This document shows, in pieces, positions 17,923-27,025 of a stretch of 52,801 nt of DNA. A program made the translations under genes and the position numbers. The notes under the pieces were generated by a model. The model had not been told where the DNA came from. It saw nothing but the letters and a program-made list of their open reading frames with translations, and made no database searches. Each line of letters begins with the position of its first letter. The first letter of the stretch is position 1. The stretch lies in NCBI GenBank assembly GCA_024998685.1, contig JACOEH010000034.1:1-52801 (forward strand). The letters run 5' to 3'. The DNA comes from Nitrospira sp. (lineage in GTDB: Bacteria; Nitrospirota; Nitrospiria; Nitrospirales; Nitrospiraceae).

Positions 17923-19359
17923 ATGCGCGCTTTGAGCCCTTGGAGATTGCTCGTGGGTGGGCGCTCCTCTTGGAATAGTATTCGGAGGAGTTATGTGCAT
18001 GAGGGGCTTGCTCTTCTTGCATTAGCCGTCATCGTCTGCATGGCGTCTCCGGTTTCAGCTCAAGTGCCACGAGTCTATGGTCAGGGAGCCGCTGCGTCCG
18101 GGATGGGTAATGCCTTCGCCGCACAGGCAGACAATCCTTCGGCTCTTCATTATAACCCAGCCGGCATGACCCAGCTGCGTGGAATACAAATGATGGGTGG
18201 GGGAACATTCGTTGGAGGGACGACCGACTTTAGAAATGCAAGCGGAATTTCGGCTACCGGCGACCATGACGGCGCGTTCGCGTGGCCTGGTCCCGGTCAT
18301 GGATATATCACGGCGAATCTTCAAGGCCTGGGTGTCTCGGCTCTAGAGAAGTTGACGGTAGGGATCGGCGTCACAACTCCGTTCGGCTCGGTGATGAGAT
18401 GGCCTGACAACAGTCCTTTTCGAGCCCTCACCACATTTACAGCATTGCCCTTATTCGACATCAAGCCCACACTTGCTTATCAGCTCCACCCAGACCTCTC
18501 AATCGGTGCGGGAGCAGACATCTATACCTTCGCGAGTTTCTTCGGCGAAGGACACGCGGAACTCCAGTCGATTTCACCTGGCGGATTGGCGCCTGCCGGA
18601 AGCAAACTCGAATTTAACGGCAAAGGCACAGCGCCAGGATTCAACGTCGGAGCATTGTATACGGCACTCCGAAATGGAGAAGGACAGCCGGTGGCGAACC
18701 TCGCTGTGGTCTACAGAAGCCAGGCGACGCTCCATTTAGACGGAGCGTTGTCGGTGAACGGCATGAAGGTCCAAGACGCGACGACGACGTTGGTGTTGCC
18801 CCAGGTCATCACCGGAGGAATTGCGCTGTGGCCGGTTCGAAATCCTGAACGCGAATGGAAGCTCGAATTGAACGTGGACTACGTGGGATGGAAATCAGTC
18901 CGAAATCTGGATATCCATCTGGCCAATGGGTTGGTCATTCCCCAGCCACAAAATTGGAAAAGCACCTATGCCATTCTGGTCGGGACGGAGTATCGATGGG
19001 TGAAAATCGATCGATTGCCCGGCTGGGAGATTGCTCTCCGAGCCGGCTATACCAACCAGCAAGCGCAGGTGCCGGACCTCACCTTCAATCCCGGCGTCCC
19101 ATCGGCGGATCTGCACGTCATTTCAACCGGTATTGGGTTGCTCTGTCAGGGTAACGGATCGTTCCTGGGGCTCATGCCCTGCGGGAGTTTGGGAATAGGC
19201 CCGATAAAGGCCAAACTGGTCGGCGTGGATTTGTTCTACCAGGCGTTCCTCTACGAACCACGAACGATCTCAGGAAATACCGGGCTTCGTGCGGCGGTGA
19301 ATGGACTCTACAACAGCACCCTACACGCAGGTGGATTTTCCGTCCGAGCCAGTTTTTAG
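17923..19359 (+). CDS. FadL/OmpP1/TodX-family outer-membrane channel
   Basis: The 478-residue protein (start ATG 17923, weak AGGA upstream; other starts are possible) has a signal peptide ending near SPVSAQVP. The mature N-terminus carries GMGNAFAAQADNPSALHYNP, the FadL hatch signature, then alternating beta strands to a C-terminal Phe (SVRASF). Members take up long-chain fatty acids or other hydrophobic molecules across the outer membrane. The adjacent upstream hybrid kinase suggests it responds to, or regulates, such a compound. That link rests on gene order only. Confidence 0.88.
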   Translation: MRALSPWRLLVGGRSSWNSIRRSYVHEGLALLALAVIVCMASPVSAQVPRVYGQGAAASGMGNAFAAQADNPSALHYNPAGMTQLRGIQMMGGGTFVGGTTDFRNASGISATGDHDGAFAWPGPGHGYITANLQGLGVSALEKLTVGIGVTTPFGSVMRWPDNSPFRALTTFTALPLFDIKPTLAYQLHPDLSIGAGADIYTFASFFGEGHAELQSISPGGLAPAGSKLEFNGKGTAPGFNVGALYTALRNGEGQPVANLAVVYRSQATLHLDGALSVNGMKVQDATTTLVLPQVITGGIALWPVRNPEREWKLELNVDYVGWKSVRNLDIHLANGLVIPQPQNWKSTYAILVGTEYRWVKIDRLPGWEIALRAGYTNQQAQVPDLTFNPGVPSADLHVISTGIGLLCQGNGSFLGLMPCGSLGIGPIKAKLVGVDLFYQAFLYEPRTISGNTGLRAAVNGLYNSTLHAGGFSVRASF

Positions 19360-19435
19360 TCGGCAGAGTGCTGAAGGCCTATATCGGTTTGCTTCAGTCT
19401 CTGAGAACACCGGTGAACAGCCATGTGAAAACGGA

Positions 19436-20584
19436 TCAGGAAGAGTGGTAGAGCCTGGGAATCTGCGGACTGATGGCACACAACACTTCGTAGGAGATCG
19501 TTCCTGTCCACTCGGCAATGTCGCGGGCGGTGATTCGCTCATTCTCCTGTTGCCCAATCAGCACGACTTCGTCACCGACGGCAACGCCCGGTATCGTGGT
19601 GACATCCACCATCACCATGTCCATGCACACTAATCCCGCGACAGGAGCTCGCTGTCCTCGAATGAGAACCCAGCCTCGATTCGAGAGGTGTCGGCTCAAC
19701 CCGCCTGCATAACCGATCGGGAGCACGGCGATCCGTGTGAGACATTTTGCGGCGAAGGTTCGATTATAACTGACCGTTTCTCCCGGTTGAATGGTTCGGA
19801 GTTGAGCAATACAGGTCTTGAGTGAGAGCACCGGTCTTAGGTCCGGAGTCTTCACTGTGTCTGGAAGAGTGTGGTAGCCGTACAACATGATGCCGGGTCG
19901 TACAAGGGAAAAGTGGGTTGATGGGAAGCGAACTGCTCCACCGCTATTGGATACATGAACGAGAGGAACATGGAACCCGCCTTCGAGCACGACTTGTAGG
20001 GCCGAGTTGAAGCGACTGAGTTGTTCTTCGGTCGCGTCTGGGTCGGATCCATCGGCATCGGCCAGGTGGGTCATGAATCCTTCCAATCGTAGTGAGGGAG
20101 GAAAATTGTATGAACGGATAAGTGCCACCAGCTCTTTCTGCGTCAGGCCCAGCCGCCCCATGCCGGTCTCGATTTTAAGATGAATCGGCTGGGAACCCCC
20201 GCGTGATACCGCGGCACGTCCGAGCGTCATGAGCACGGAAGGATCGCTCACCACCGGAGTGAGTCGGTGGACGAAGAGATCACCGAATTGTTCTTGGAAG
20301 ACCGGTCCGAGTACGACGATCGGTACGGTGATGCCGGCTTGTCGAAGTGCGACCCCTTCTTCCGTTGAGAAGACGGCAAGGCGGGTCACACCATGTCGGA
20401 TCAGTGTCCGAGACGTTTCGATTGCGCCATGGCCGTAGGCGTTGGCTTTGACGACCGCCATGACCTCGCAACCGGAGGAGAGAATCCGACGAAATTGAGA
20501 AAGATTATGTGCGAGCGCCGTCAGATCTACGGTGGCGACGGTTGGAAAGAATGTCGGCGTAATCGGCACGCGAAGAAGCGTCAA
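19436..20584 (-). CDS. alr: alanine racemase
   Basis: This 382-residue PLP enzyme makes D-alanine for peptidoglycan. The PLP lysine is Lys46 in VVKANAYGHG. SNSGGAVRFP, GIMLYGYHTL and the Tyr-containing GETVSYNRTF follow, with LPIGYAGGLSRHLSNRG near the active-site entrance and MDMVMVDVT near the C-terminus. It starts 14 nt after frr and is likely the last gene of the rpsB-tsf-pyrH-frr operon, an uncommon placement. It is full length. Confidence 0.95.
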   Translation of the reverse strand: MTLLRVPITPTFFPTVATVDLTALAHNLSQFRRILSSGCEVMAVVKANAYGHGAIETSRTLIRHGVTRLAVFSTEEGVALRQAGITVPIVVLGPVFQEQFGDLFVHRLTPVVSDPSVLMTLGRAAVSRGGSQPIHLKIETGMGRLGLTQKELVALIRSYNFPPSLRLEGFMTHLADADGSDPDATEEQLSRFNSALQVVLEGGFHVPLVHVSNSGGAVRFPSTHFSLVRPGIMLYGYHTLPDTVKTPDLRPVLSLKTCIAQLRTIQPGETVSYNRTFAAKCLTRIAVLPIGYAGGLSRHLSNRGWVLIRGQRAPVAGLVCMDMVMVDVTTIPGVAVGDEVVLIGQQENERITARDIAEWTGTISYEVLCAISPQIPRLYHSS

Positions 20585-20598
20585 TCAGGAAGTCCAAC

Positions 20599-21162
20599 TC
20601 AGACCTCCATGATTTCCTGTTCCTTTTTCTTGATGAGCTCGTCGATCTTCTGCCCGTATTGCTCGATCAGCTTCTGGGTCTCTTGCTCTGCCTTGCGCAG
20701 CTCATCCTCGGTAAGCGTTGCATCTTTTTGGAGTTTTTTTAACTCTTCGTTCGCGTCCCGCCGAAAACCGCGAATCTGGACCTTCGTTTCCTCGCCATGC
20801 TTTTTGCAGATCTTCGTCAACTCTTTGCGCCGTTCTTCCGTCAGAGGGGGGAGCGGTATTCGAATCACTTTGCCGTCGTTTGAAGGCGTCACACCCAGTC
20901 CTGAATTGGATATGGCTTTTTCGATTTCTTTGATCAGTTTCGGTTCCCACGGTTGAATGGTGATGAGTCGTGCTTCGGGGGTGGAGACGTTGGCGATCTG
21001 TTTGAGCGGAGTCATGGTTCCATAATAGTCGACACGGATGCCGTCGAGCAGAGCGACGGAGGCTCGGCCTGTTCGGAGGCCGGACAGGTCTTTCCGCAAG
21101 TGTTCGAGAGCCTGATCCATGTGAGTGATGAATGCTTGCCGAGTGTGGGCTGCGTTGGACAT
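20599..21162 (-). CDS. frr: ribosome recycling factor
   Basis: The 187-residue protein releases ribosomes from mRNA after termination, together with EF-G. Conserved stretches are LRTGRASVALLDGIRVDYYG, TPLKQIANVSTPEARLITIQ and IRIPLPPLTEERRKEL. It sits in the classical rpsB-tsf-pyrH-frr order, 20 nt after pyrH. Confidence 0.97.
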   Translation of the reverse strand: MSNAAHTRQAFITHMDQALEHLRKDLSGLRTGRASVALLDGIRVDYYGTMTPLKQIANVSTPEARLITIQPWEPKLIKEIEKAISNSGLGVTPSNDGKVIRIPLPPLTEERRKELTKICKKHGEETKVQIRGFRRDANEELKKLQKDATLTEDELRKAEQETQKLIEQYGQKIDELIKKKEQEIMEV

Positions 21163-21182
21163 GACGACACCTCGTGATGGAA

Positions 21183-21908
21183 TCAGCGATCGCCGAGCGT
21201 AACGAGGGTTCCGATCGGTTCGCCTAATGCCACGCGTTTAAAGTTACCCTTGACTTTCAGGTTGAACACGATGAGAGGCAATTTATTATCCATACAAAGG
21301 CTGATCGCCGTGGAATCCATCACCTTGAGCTTTTGGTTGAGGATGGAGAGGAATGAAATCTTCTCATACTTCTTCGCCGATGGAGTGGTGACGGGATCGG
21401 CATCGTAGATGCCGTCAACTTTCGTTCCTTTCATGATCACTTGAGCGCTGATCTCCATGGCCCGCAGGACGGCGGCCGTATCGGTCGAGAAATAGGGGTT
21501 GCCCGTGCCGGCGGCAAAAATAACCACGCGGCTCTTTTCAAGATGGCGGATCGCCCTCCGGCGGATATATCCTTCTGCGAGCTGGCGCATTTCGATGGCA
21601 GATTGAACACGGGTCATGATGCCGATCCGCTCCAGCGCATTTTGGAGAGCCAGCGCATTGAGCACCGTCGCCAGCATCCCCATGTAATCCGCCGAGGCCC
21701 GTTCCATACCGGACGCACTTGCCGCGATTCCACGGAAAATATTGCCTCCGCCGATGACGACCGCCACTTGAATGTCAAGCGCGACGACGGAAGCAATTTC
21801 CTCCGCGAGGTTTTCTAGAATGGATGGCTGGATACCGTAACCCTGCTCGCCGGCCAACATCTCCCCGCTGACTTTCAGAAGGAGGCGCTGGTATTTGGCA
21901 GAGCTCAT
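21183..21908 (-). CDS. pyrH: UMP kinase
   Basis: This 241-residue amino-acid-kinase-fold enzyme phosphorylates UMP to UDP. Signatures are [46 protein letters not shown] and [14 protein letters not shown]. Its first codons overlap the end of tsf by 4 nt, pointing to translational coupling. Confidence 0.97.
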   Translation of the reverse strand: MSSAKYQRLLLKVSGEMLAGEQGYGIQPSILENLAEEIASVVALDIQVAVVIGGGNIFRGIAASASGMERASADYMGMLATVLNALALQNALERIGIMTRVQSAIEMRQLAEGYIRRRAIRHLEKSRVVIFAAGTGNPYFSTDTAAVLRAMEISAQVIMKGTKVDGIYDADPVTTPSAKKYEKISFLSILNQKLKVMDSTAISLCMDNKLPLIVFNLKVKGNFKRVALGEPIGTLVTLGDR

Positions 21909-22501
21909 GCTTCGCCTAACTGGTAGCGGGTGAATCGGCGGACGTTCATGTTTTCGCCGATCTTAGCGATCTTCTGAGCCAGGAGATCTTTAACGGTGAC
22001 GGCTGGGTCTTTGATGAATGATTGCTCCAACAGGCAGTTCTCCTGATAGAACTTTTCAAGCTTGCCTTCGACGATCTTCGGCCATGCGGCGGGAGGCTTG
22101 CCCATTTCCTTGGCCTGCTCTTCATAGATGGTTTTCTCTTTCTCGGCAACATCCGCCGGAACATCTTCGCGCTTCACGAATGACGGCTTTGCGGCCGCCA
22201 CCTGAAGAGCAAGATCGTTGACGAACGCTTTGAATTCCTCATTCCGGGCGACGAAATCGGTTTCGCAGTTGACCTCGATCAAGACACCGATCTTGCCGCC
22301 CATATGAATGTAGGAATGAATCAACCCTTGGTTGGTTTCGCGCCCGGCTTTCTTGGCCGCCGCCGCGAGGCCTTTTTGCCGGAGATAGTCGATGGCTTTT
22401 CCGACGTCGTTTCCGTTTTCATTGAGCGCTTTCTGACAATCCAGAATGCCGGCCCCTGTTTTTTCACGAAGCTCTTTCACGAGCTGACTGGATCCTGCCA
22501 T
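21905..22501 (-). CDS. tsf: elongation factor Ts, short form
   Basis: The 198-residue guanine-nucleotide exchange factor for EF-Tu has the N-terminal UBA-like region ([19 protein letters not shown]) and the core [16 protein letters not shown]. It is much shorter than the 283-residue E. coli protein and lacks most of the second subdomain and coiled coil, like forms from several other phyla. C-terminal [19 protein letters not shown] is retained. Confidence 0.95.
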   Translation of the reverse strand: MAGSSQLVKELREKTGAGILDCQKALNENGNDVGKAIDYLRQKGLAAAAKKAGRETNQGLIHSYIHMGGKIGVLIEVNCETDFVARNEEFKAFVNDLALQVAAAKPSFVKREDVPADVAEKEKTIYEEQAKEMGKPPAAWPKIVEGKLEKFYQENCLLEQSFIKDPAVTVKDLLAQKIAKIGENMNVRRFTRYQLGEA

Positions 22502-22562
22502 GATTCGTTATTCCTTCGCTCCGTCGATGAGAATGAGCCGTTGATGAATCAATCGTGTTACG

Positions 22563-23336
22563 TTACGAAACCGGAACGCTTTCAACGCGCATGGCCGGTT
22601 TCTTTTCGCCGCCGGCGGGAGTGGTTTGAAACTCTGCATCTTCTCGCTGGGCTTTTAGATGCGCGCCCTCGATACAGGCATCGGCGATCTTGGACGTAAT
22701 CAGTTTGATCGAGCGGATCGCGTCGTCATTTCCTGGAATCGGGTAGGCGATGTCGTCCGGATCGCAGTTACTGTCCAAGATGGCGATAACCGGGATATCG
22801 AGTCGCTTCGCTTCTTGAACGGCAATTTTTTCGACTCTGGTATCCAGAACAAAAACCGCCGCCGGCAGGCTGCGCATGTTCTTAATACCGGACAAGTACT
22901 TTTGGAGCTTGGCGATATCCTTCTGCATGAGAAGGACTTCTTTCTTTTTGAGCCCATGCTCGCTGGGGTTCAGGAGCGTTGTCTCCATCTTCTTCATCTT
23001 ATCGATGCTGCGTCGAATGGTTTGGAAGTTGGTCAGCATCCCACCCAGCCAGCGCTGGTTCACGAAAAACATGTTGGCTCGCTTGGCTTCTTCTTCGAGA
23101 ATTTCCGCGGCCTGCCGTTTTGTGCCGACAAACAAGACAGATTCTCCGGCTGCAACAAGGTCTCGGACGAAGGCATAGGTCTGCTCCATCCGCGCGACGG
23201 TTTGCTGAAGATCGATGATATAGATACCGCTGCGTTCACCGAATAAAAACTTCTTCATCTTGGGATTCCAGCGGTTGGTCTGGTGCCCGAAATGAACGCC
23301 GGCTTCCAACAACTCCTTGATCGCCACCACTCCCAT
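22563..23336 (-). CDS. rpsB: 30S ribosomal protein S2
   Basis: Start chosen at 23336 ([20 protein letters not shown]), with GGGAGGTG upstream, giving 257 residues; an upstream in-frame Met would add 12 atypical residues. Conserved S2 motifs include [37 protein letters not shown] and AIVDSNCDP-like [20 protein letters not shown]. It leads the rpsB-tsf-pyrH-frr-alr operon. On the minus strand a perfect TTGACA (23484-23489) lies about 150 nt upstream, but no good -10 was found. Confidence 0.96.
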   Translation of the reverse strand: MGVVAIKELLEAGVHFGHQTNRWNPKMKKFLFGERSGIYIIDLQQTVARMEQTYAFVRDLVAAGESVLFVGTKRQAAEILEEEAKRANMFFVNQRWLGGMLTNFQTIRRSIDKMKKMETTLLNPSEHGLKKKEVLLMQKDIAKLQKYLSGIKNMRSLPAAVFVLDTRVEKIAVQEAKRLDIPVIAILDSNCDPDDIAYPIPGNDDAIRSIKLITSKIADACIEGAHLKAQREDAEFQTTPAGGEKKPAMRVESVPVS

Positions 23337-23552
23337 GCCTTCACCTCCCTTCAAGCTTGCAGTGCACCCCATAGCAGGGCGAGGGAATCGCTTCCCTTAT
23401 TCTCAAGCCGCGCAGCGTATCGACGCTGATAGTGATTTTATTGAATGGGTCCGTTCTCTCTCTTCATGTCAGAAACGAACCCCTGTCAAACCCAGACCGG
23501 GGACGCTACCATAGTCTTGTCGCGGTTTCAAGCTGCCTATGGTCTTTTTGAA

Positions 23553-24758
23553 CTAGGATCGATAGCTGGCATTAATGCGGACATAGTCATACGAGAGATC
23601 CGTTGTCCACATGTGGGCATGAGCGTGACCCTGCCCAAGGTGGACGGTAACCGTAAACTCCTTGTGTTTGAAGATCTGCGCGATTTTCTGTTCCGCCTCC
23701 AGTCCCATTCCTACCCCTCGCTCCACCATGACAATGTCATCGAATCGCATCGTGACCTTACCTGGGTCGATCGCAACGCCCGATCGCCCGACGGCAGCCA
23801 TGATTCTGCCCCAATTGGCATCCTCCCCAAATAAGGCGGTCTTGACCAGATTTGATGTCGCGATTGTGTCAGCGACTCGTTTCGCCGCTGTCGCCGTGGC
23901 AGCTCCTTGCACCCGAATCGTGACGACCTTGGTGACCCCTTCTCCATCGCGGCAAATCATGAGGGCCAATTCTTGTGCTGCATCAGCTAAGAGTCGCTCG
24001 AAGTCGCGATAGGGCTTGGTGCCTCGTTGAATCGGTCGGTTCTTGGCGAGACCATTGGCCAGACACAGAACCGTGTCGTTCGTGCTGGTGTCACCGTCCA
24101 CCGTAATGCAGTTGAAGGATTGATCGACTGCCGATTTCAACGCCGACTGGAGGGCAGTTGGAGCAATCGCTGCATCGGTCGTCAAATAGGCAAGCATGGT
24201 GGCCATATCCGGATGGATCATGCCGGAACCCTTGGCCATGCCGCCGATGGTGACGATGTGGCTGCCGATTTTCGCTTGTCTTGCGACGGTCTTGGGCCGC
24301 AAGTCCGTGGTTAAAATCGCTTGCGCTGCTTGATCGCCTCCTGGAATGCTGAGACGCGCGACCAATGTTGGGACAGCGGCGGTGATGCGATCAATCGGCA
24401 GCACACGACCGATGACGCCGGTCGAACCGACGAATATCTGGTGTACGGGAATAGAAAGTTGCTCCGCCACAGCCCTAGCCATCGCTTTTGCCGCCACCAA
24501 CCCTTGTTTGCCCGTGCAGGCATTGGCATTTCCACTGTTGACAATAATAGCCCGCCCGCGGCGGAACCGAAGATGGTGTCGGTCTAGGAGTACCGGGGCA
24601 GCAACTACGCGGTTCTTTGTGAAAACCCCGGCGATCGGTCCGCTGATGTCGGACACGCAAAGGGCCAAATCGAGCAGGTCTGGCTTTTTGATTCCGCAAT
24701 GGATTCCTGCGGCTTGAAATCCCAGCGGTGCCGTTATGCCGATGTGTTTCGGTCTCAT
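23553..24758 (-). CDS. argJ: glutamate N-acetyltransferase / amino-acid acetyltransferase
   Basis: The 401-residue proenzyme of arginine biosynthesis transfers acetyl from N-acetylornithine to glutamate. The self-cleavage nucleophile is Thr187 in IHPDMATMLAYL. VNSGNANACTGKQG and VDGDTSTNDTV are further signatures. Whether it is mono- or bifunctional cannot be read from sequence alone. It follows argC by 19 nt. Confidence 0.96.
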   Translation of the reverse strand: MRPKHIGITAPLGFQAAGIHCGIKKPDLLDLALCVSDISGPIAGVFTKNRVVAAPVLLDRHHLRFRRGRAIIVNSGNANACTGKQGLVAAKAMARAVAEQLSIPVHQIFVGSTGVIGRVLPIDRITAAVPTLVARLSIPGGDQAAQAILTTDLRPKTVARQAKIGSHIVTIGGMAKGSGMIHPDMATMLAYLTTDAAIAPTALQSALKSAVDQSFNCITVDGDTSTNDTVLCLANGLAKNRPIQRGTKPYRDFERLLADAAQELALMICRDGEGVTKVVTIRVQGAATATAAKRVADTIATSNLVKTALFGEDANWGRIMAAVGRSGVAIDPGKVTMRFDDIVMVERGVGMGLEAEQKIAQIFKHKEFTVTVHLGQGHAHAHMWTTDLSYDYVRINASYRS

Positions 24759-24777
24759 GCAAATTCGAGGAAGGTCG

Positions 24778-25830
24778 TTAGGGATAACTACCCGGTGCGG
24801 TGAGGCCGGTGTCCTCAGGAATGCCGAGCATCAAATTCATGGCTTGAATGGCCTGACCAGCGGCTCCCTTGACGAGATTGTCGACCGCCGCCACGGTGAT
24901 GACCCATCCGGCCCGCGAATCCTGGTACACGCCGATGTCGCAATAGTTCGTCCCCTTAATGTAACGCGGATTAGGAACGAGATCTTCGTAGAGGCGGACG
25001 AAGCGTTCACCTGTATAGAACTCTCGGTACAAGGTCCGAAGATCAGAAAGTTGCATAGGCCTCGTGAGTTTACAGTATGCCGTACTCAGGATGCCTCGAT
25101 TCATCGGTACGAGATGTGGTGTGAATGTCACGGTTACGGAGCCGACATTGTCCATGAGGCCGAAAAGTTCCTGTTCGATTTCAGGAATATGGCGATGTTG
25201 CCCGATTTTGTAAGGCTCTAGGGATTCATGCGCTTCCGGAAAATGGTAGGCCAGGGCCGGACTTCGTCCCGCCCCTGACACGCCGGACTTGGCGTCGATC
25301 ACAATCGTCTCCGGCTGCGCGAGCCTTTTGGCGAAGAGGGGGGCCAACTGCAGGACGGCGGCAGTGGGATAACAGCCAGGCGACGCCACCAGTTTTGATT
25401 TGGCAATCGCGGTCCGATGGAGTTCCGGCAGACCATACACCGCGTCTTGAAGCAAATGTGGATGGCTATGCGGAATGTGATACCACTTCTCATAGATTCC
25501 GACGTCTTTCAGCCGATAGTCTGCGCTGAGGTCGACGACAGGCTTGCCCGCTTTGATACAGGCCGCAACGGGGTCCAAGGATTTCGTATGAGGCAGTGCG
25601 AGAAAAACGGCATCGGCCCGCTCCGTCAGGGCTTCCGGTGCCAAGGCTTCAAATTGATGATCGATGATTCCCTTGAAACTCGGAAACACGGATGCAACCG
25701 ACTGACCCGCTGACTTTTCAGACGTCACGGCGGTGATGGTGAAATAAGGATGGGCCGCCGCAAGCCGAACAAGTTCTGCACCGGCATATCCGCTGGCTCC
25801 TGCAATGGCGACGCGAAATTTCTTACTCAT
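24778..25830 (-). CDS. argC: N-acetyl-gamma-glutamyl-phosphate reductase
   Basis: The 350-residue NADPH enzyme performs the third step of arginine synthesis. It opens with the Rossmann motif VAIAGASGYAGAELVRL. The catalytic cysteine is Cys153 in VASPGCYPTAAVL. Late segments HRHIPEIEQELFGL and TPHLVPMNRGILSTAY complete the family pattern. It is the first gene of an argCJ pair, separated from rpsI by a strong terminator. Confidence 0.96.
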   Translation of the reverse strand: MSKKFRVAIAGASGYAGAELVRLAAAHPYFTITAVTSEKSAGQSVASVFPSFKGIIDHQFEALAPEALTERADAVFLALPHTKSLDPVAACIKAGKPVVDLSADYRLKDVGIYEKWYHIPHSHPHLLQDAVYGLPELHRTAIAKSKLVASPGCYPTAAVLQLAPLFAKRLAQPETIVIDAKSGVSGAGRSPALAYHFPEAHESLEPYKIGQHRHIPEIEQELFGLMDNVGSVTVTFTPHLVPMNRGILSTAYCKLTRPMQLSDLRTLYREFYTGERFVRLYEDLVPNPRYIKGTNYCDIGVYQDSRAGWVITVAAVDNLVKGAAGQAIQAMNLMLGIPEDTGLTAPGSYP

Positions 25831-25881
25831 GGGTCACTAGCCCTATTCTGGTCGAATGGTCACTCCACGTAATGAAGACAC

Positions 25882-25914
25882 AAAAAAAGGGAAGGCATGG
25901 AGCCTTCCCTTTTC
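25882..25914 (-). terminator. rho-independent terminator after rpsI
   Basis: The stem GGGAAGGC / GCCTTCCC with a 5-nt loop (ATGGA on the plus strand) is flanked on the minus strand by a run of seven T. It sits 20 nt after the rpsI stop and separates the ribosomal genes from argCJ. Confidence 0.85.
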
Positions 25915-25934
25915 TGGATCGTCGGCCCCTGCGC

Positions 25935-26321
25935 TTAGCGCTTGGAGTACTGGAAGCGCTTGCGCGCCCCCTTCTGTCCGTATTTCTTTCGTTCCTTTAC
26001 GCGTGAATCACGAGTGAGCAACCCCTCTTTCTTGAGAGGACTGCGGGTCGAAGGAGTCATCGCAACGAGCGCCCGCGCGATGGCATGACGGAGAGCGCCG
26101 GCTTGCCCGGTCGGGCCGCCGCCATAGACGGTCGCGCTGATCGAGTATTTGCCCATCAGGCCGGCCATCTCAAGGGGGAGCTGAATAATTTGCCGGAGAG
26201 TGAGACGAGGAAACGCCTTCTCCAACGGCTTTTCGTTTACGGTAATATCACCCGCGGTGCCTGTCACCCAGGCCCGGGCGACTGCGCACTTTCTCCGCCC
26301 CGTTGCGTATTGTGTCACCAC
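25935..26321 (-). CDS. rpsI: 30S ribosomal protein S9
   Basis: The start is best placed at GTG 26321 with AAGGAGA eight bases upstream, giving 128 residues (VVTQYATGRRKCAVARAWV). The ATG at 26360 would add 13 residues upstream of that ribosome-binding site. The conserved TVYGGGPTGQAGALRHAIAR and C-terminal KYGQKGARKRFQYSKR are intact. It follows rplM but is separated from it by a 226-nt gap holding a palindromic repeat. Confidence 0.95.
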   Translation of the reverse strand: MVTQYATGRRKCAVARAWVTGTAGDITVNEKPLEKAFPRLTLRQIIQLPLEMAGLMGKYSISATVYGGGPTGQAGALRHAIARALVAMTPSTRSPLKKEGLLTRDSRVKERKKYGQKGARKRFQYSKR

Positions 26322-26407
26322 TGAATCGTCTCCTTCTGTTATGAAAAGAATGTCCAGCACATTATTGAAAAACCATGTGATGCCCGATCACTCTCGACAT
26401 CTTAAAT

Positions 26408-26437
26408 GTTATAAATCCTGACCCGCAGAATGTTCAA
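26408..26437 (-). promoter_or_regulatory. candidate rpsI promoter made at the repeat border
   Basis: On the minus strand TTGAAC (26437-26432) lies inside the end of the palindromic repeat, and TATAAC (26413-26408) lies in flanking DNA, 18 nt apart. Transcription would start near 26400, about 80 nt before rpsI. Confidence 0.4.
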
Positions 26438-26548
26438 AAAGACCTTCCAGCAAGGCCGCAGCGAGCGAAGAGGCGAGGCGTACGTTGCGGTACGTTGAGC
26501 CTTTGAGCGAGGCGAGAACGAAGCTGGAGGACTTTTTCAACATTCTGC
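26425..26548. repeat. 124-nt palindromic intergenic repeat
   Basis: The element is bounded by GCAGAATGTT at 26425 and its inverted copy AACATTCTGC ending at 26548. About 26 nt at each end pair with few mismatches. The interior, with GCGAGCGAAGAGGCGAGGCG and GAGCGAGGCGAGAACGAAGC, can extend the hairpin. The last base of the repeat supplies part of the rplM stop codon. From memory, similar hairpins recur between genes in Nitrospira genomes, which a search would need to confirm. Confidence 0.75.
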
Positions 26549-26976
26549 TAGAGAGAAATTGGTTCAGGGCGCTGCGCATGATGCGGATGATCGGGTCCGA
26601 CATAGACGCGGAGTTTGCGTGCCATGCCGTTGCCGAGCGGGGTTTTAGGAAGCATGCCCTTAATCGCCTTTGTCAGGAGCTGTGTAGGGTCTTTCCGAAA
26701 CACGTGCGCGGCGGAGGCGGTTTTCAATCCTCCCGGATACCCTGTATGGCGCCGATACAGTTTGGTTTCCATCTTATCGCCGGTCAATTGAATCTTCTCC
26801 GCATTCACGATGACCACGTGGTCCCCCATATCGATATTCGGCGTGAACGTCGGCCGATGCTTCCCTCGTAAGATGCCGGCTACTCGTGCCGCCAACCGGC
26901 CCAGAGTTTTTCCATCGGCGTTCACCAGGTGCCAGGTTTCCTTCACATGAGTCGGATTCTCGAAATACGTCATCAT
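26548..26976 (-). CDS. rplM: 50S ribosomal protein L13
   Basis: Start chosen at 26976 (MMTYFENPTHVKETWHLVNA) with GGAG six bases upstream, giving 142 residues. Conserved motifs are GKTLGRLAARVAGILRGKH, DMGDHVVIVNAEKIQLTG and AIKGMLPKTPLGNGMARKL. The stop codon TAG is completed by the first base of the palindromic repeat that separates this gene from rpsI. Confidence 0.96.
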   Translation of the reverse strand: MMTYFENPTHVKETWHLVNADGKTLGRLAARVAGILRGKHRPTFTPNIDMGDHVVIVNAEKIQLTGDKMETKLYRRHTGYPGGLKTASAAHVFRKDPTQLLTKAIKGMLPKTPLGNGMARKLRVYVGPDHPHHAQRPEPISL

Positions 26977-27025
26977 CTTTTTCTCCACCGCTGCAACTCT
27001 GTCAGCATTGATTATTATGAGGGTG

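Noticed and set aside
23461-23489. Promoter for rpsB from a perfect minus-strand TTGACA
   Set aside because: No acceptable -10 lies at 16-18 nt spacing, so it is only mentioned in the rpsB entry.
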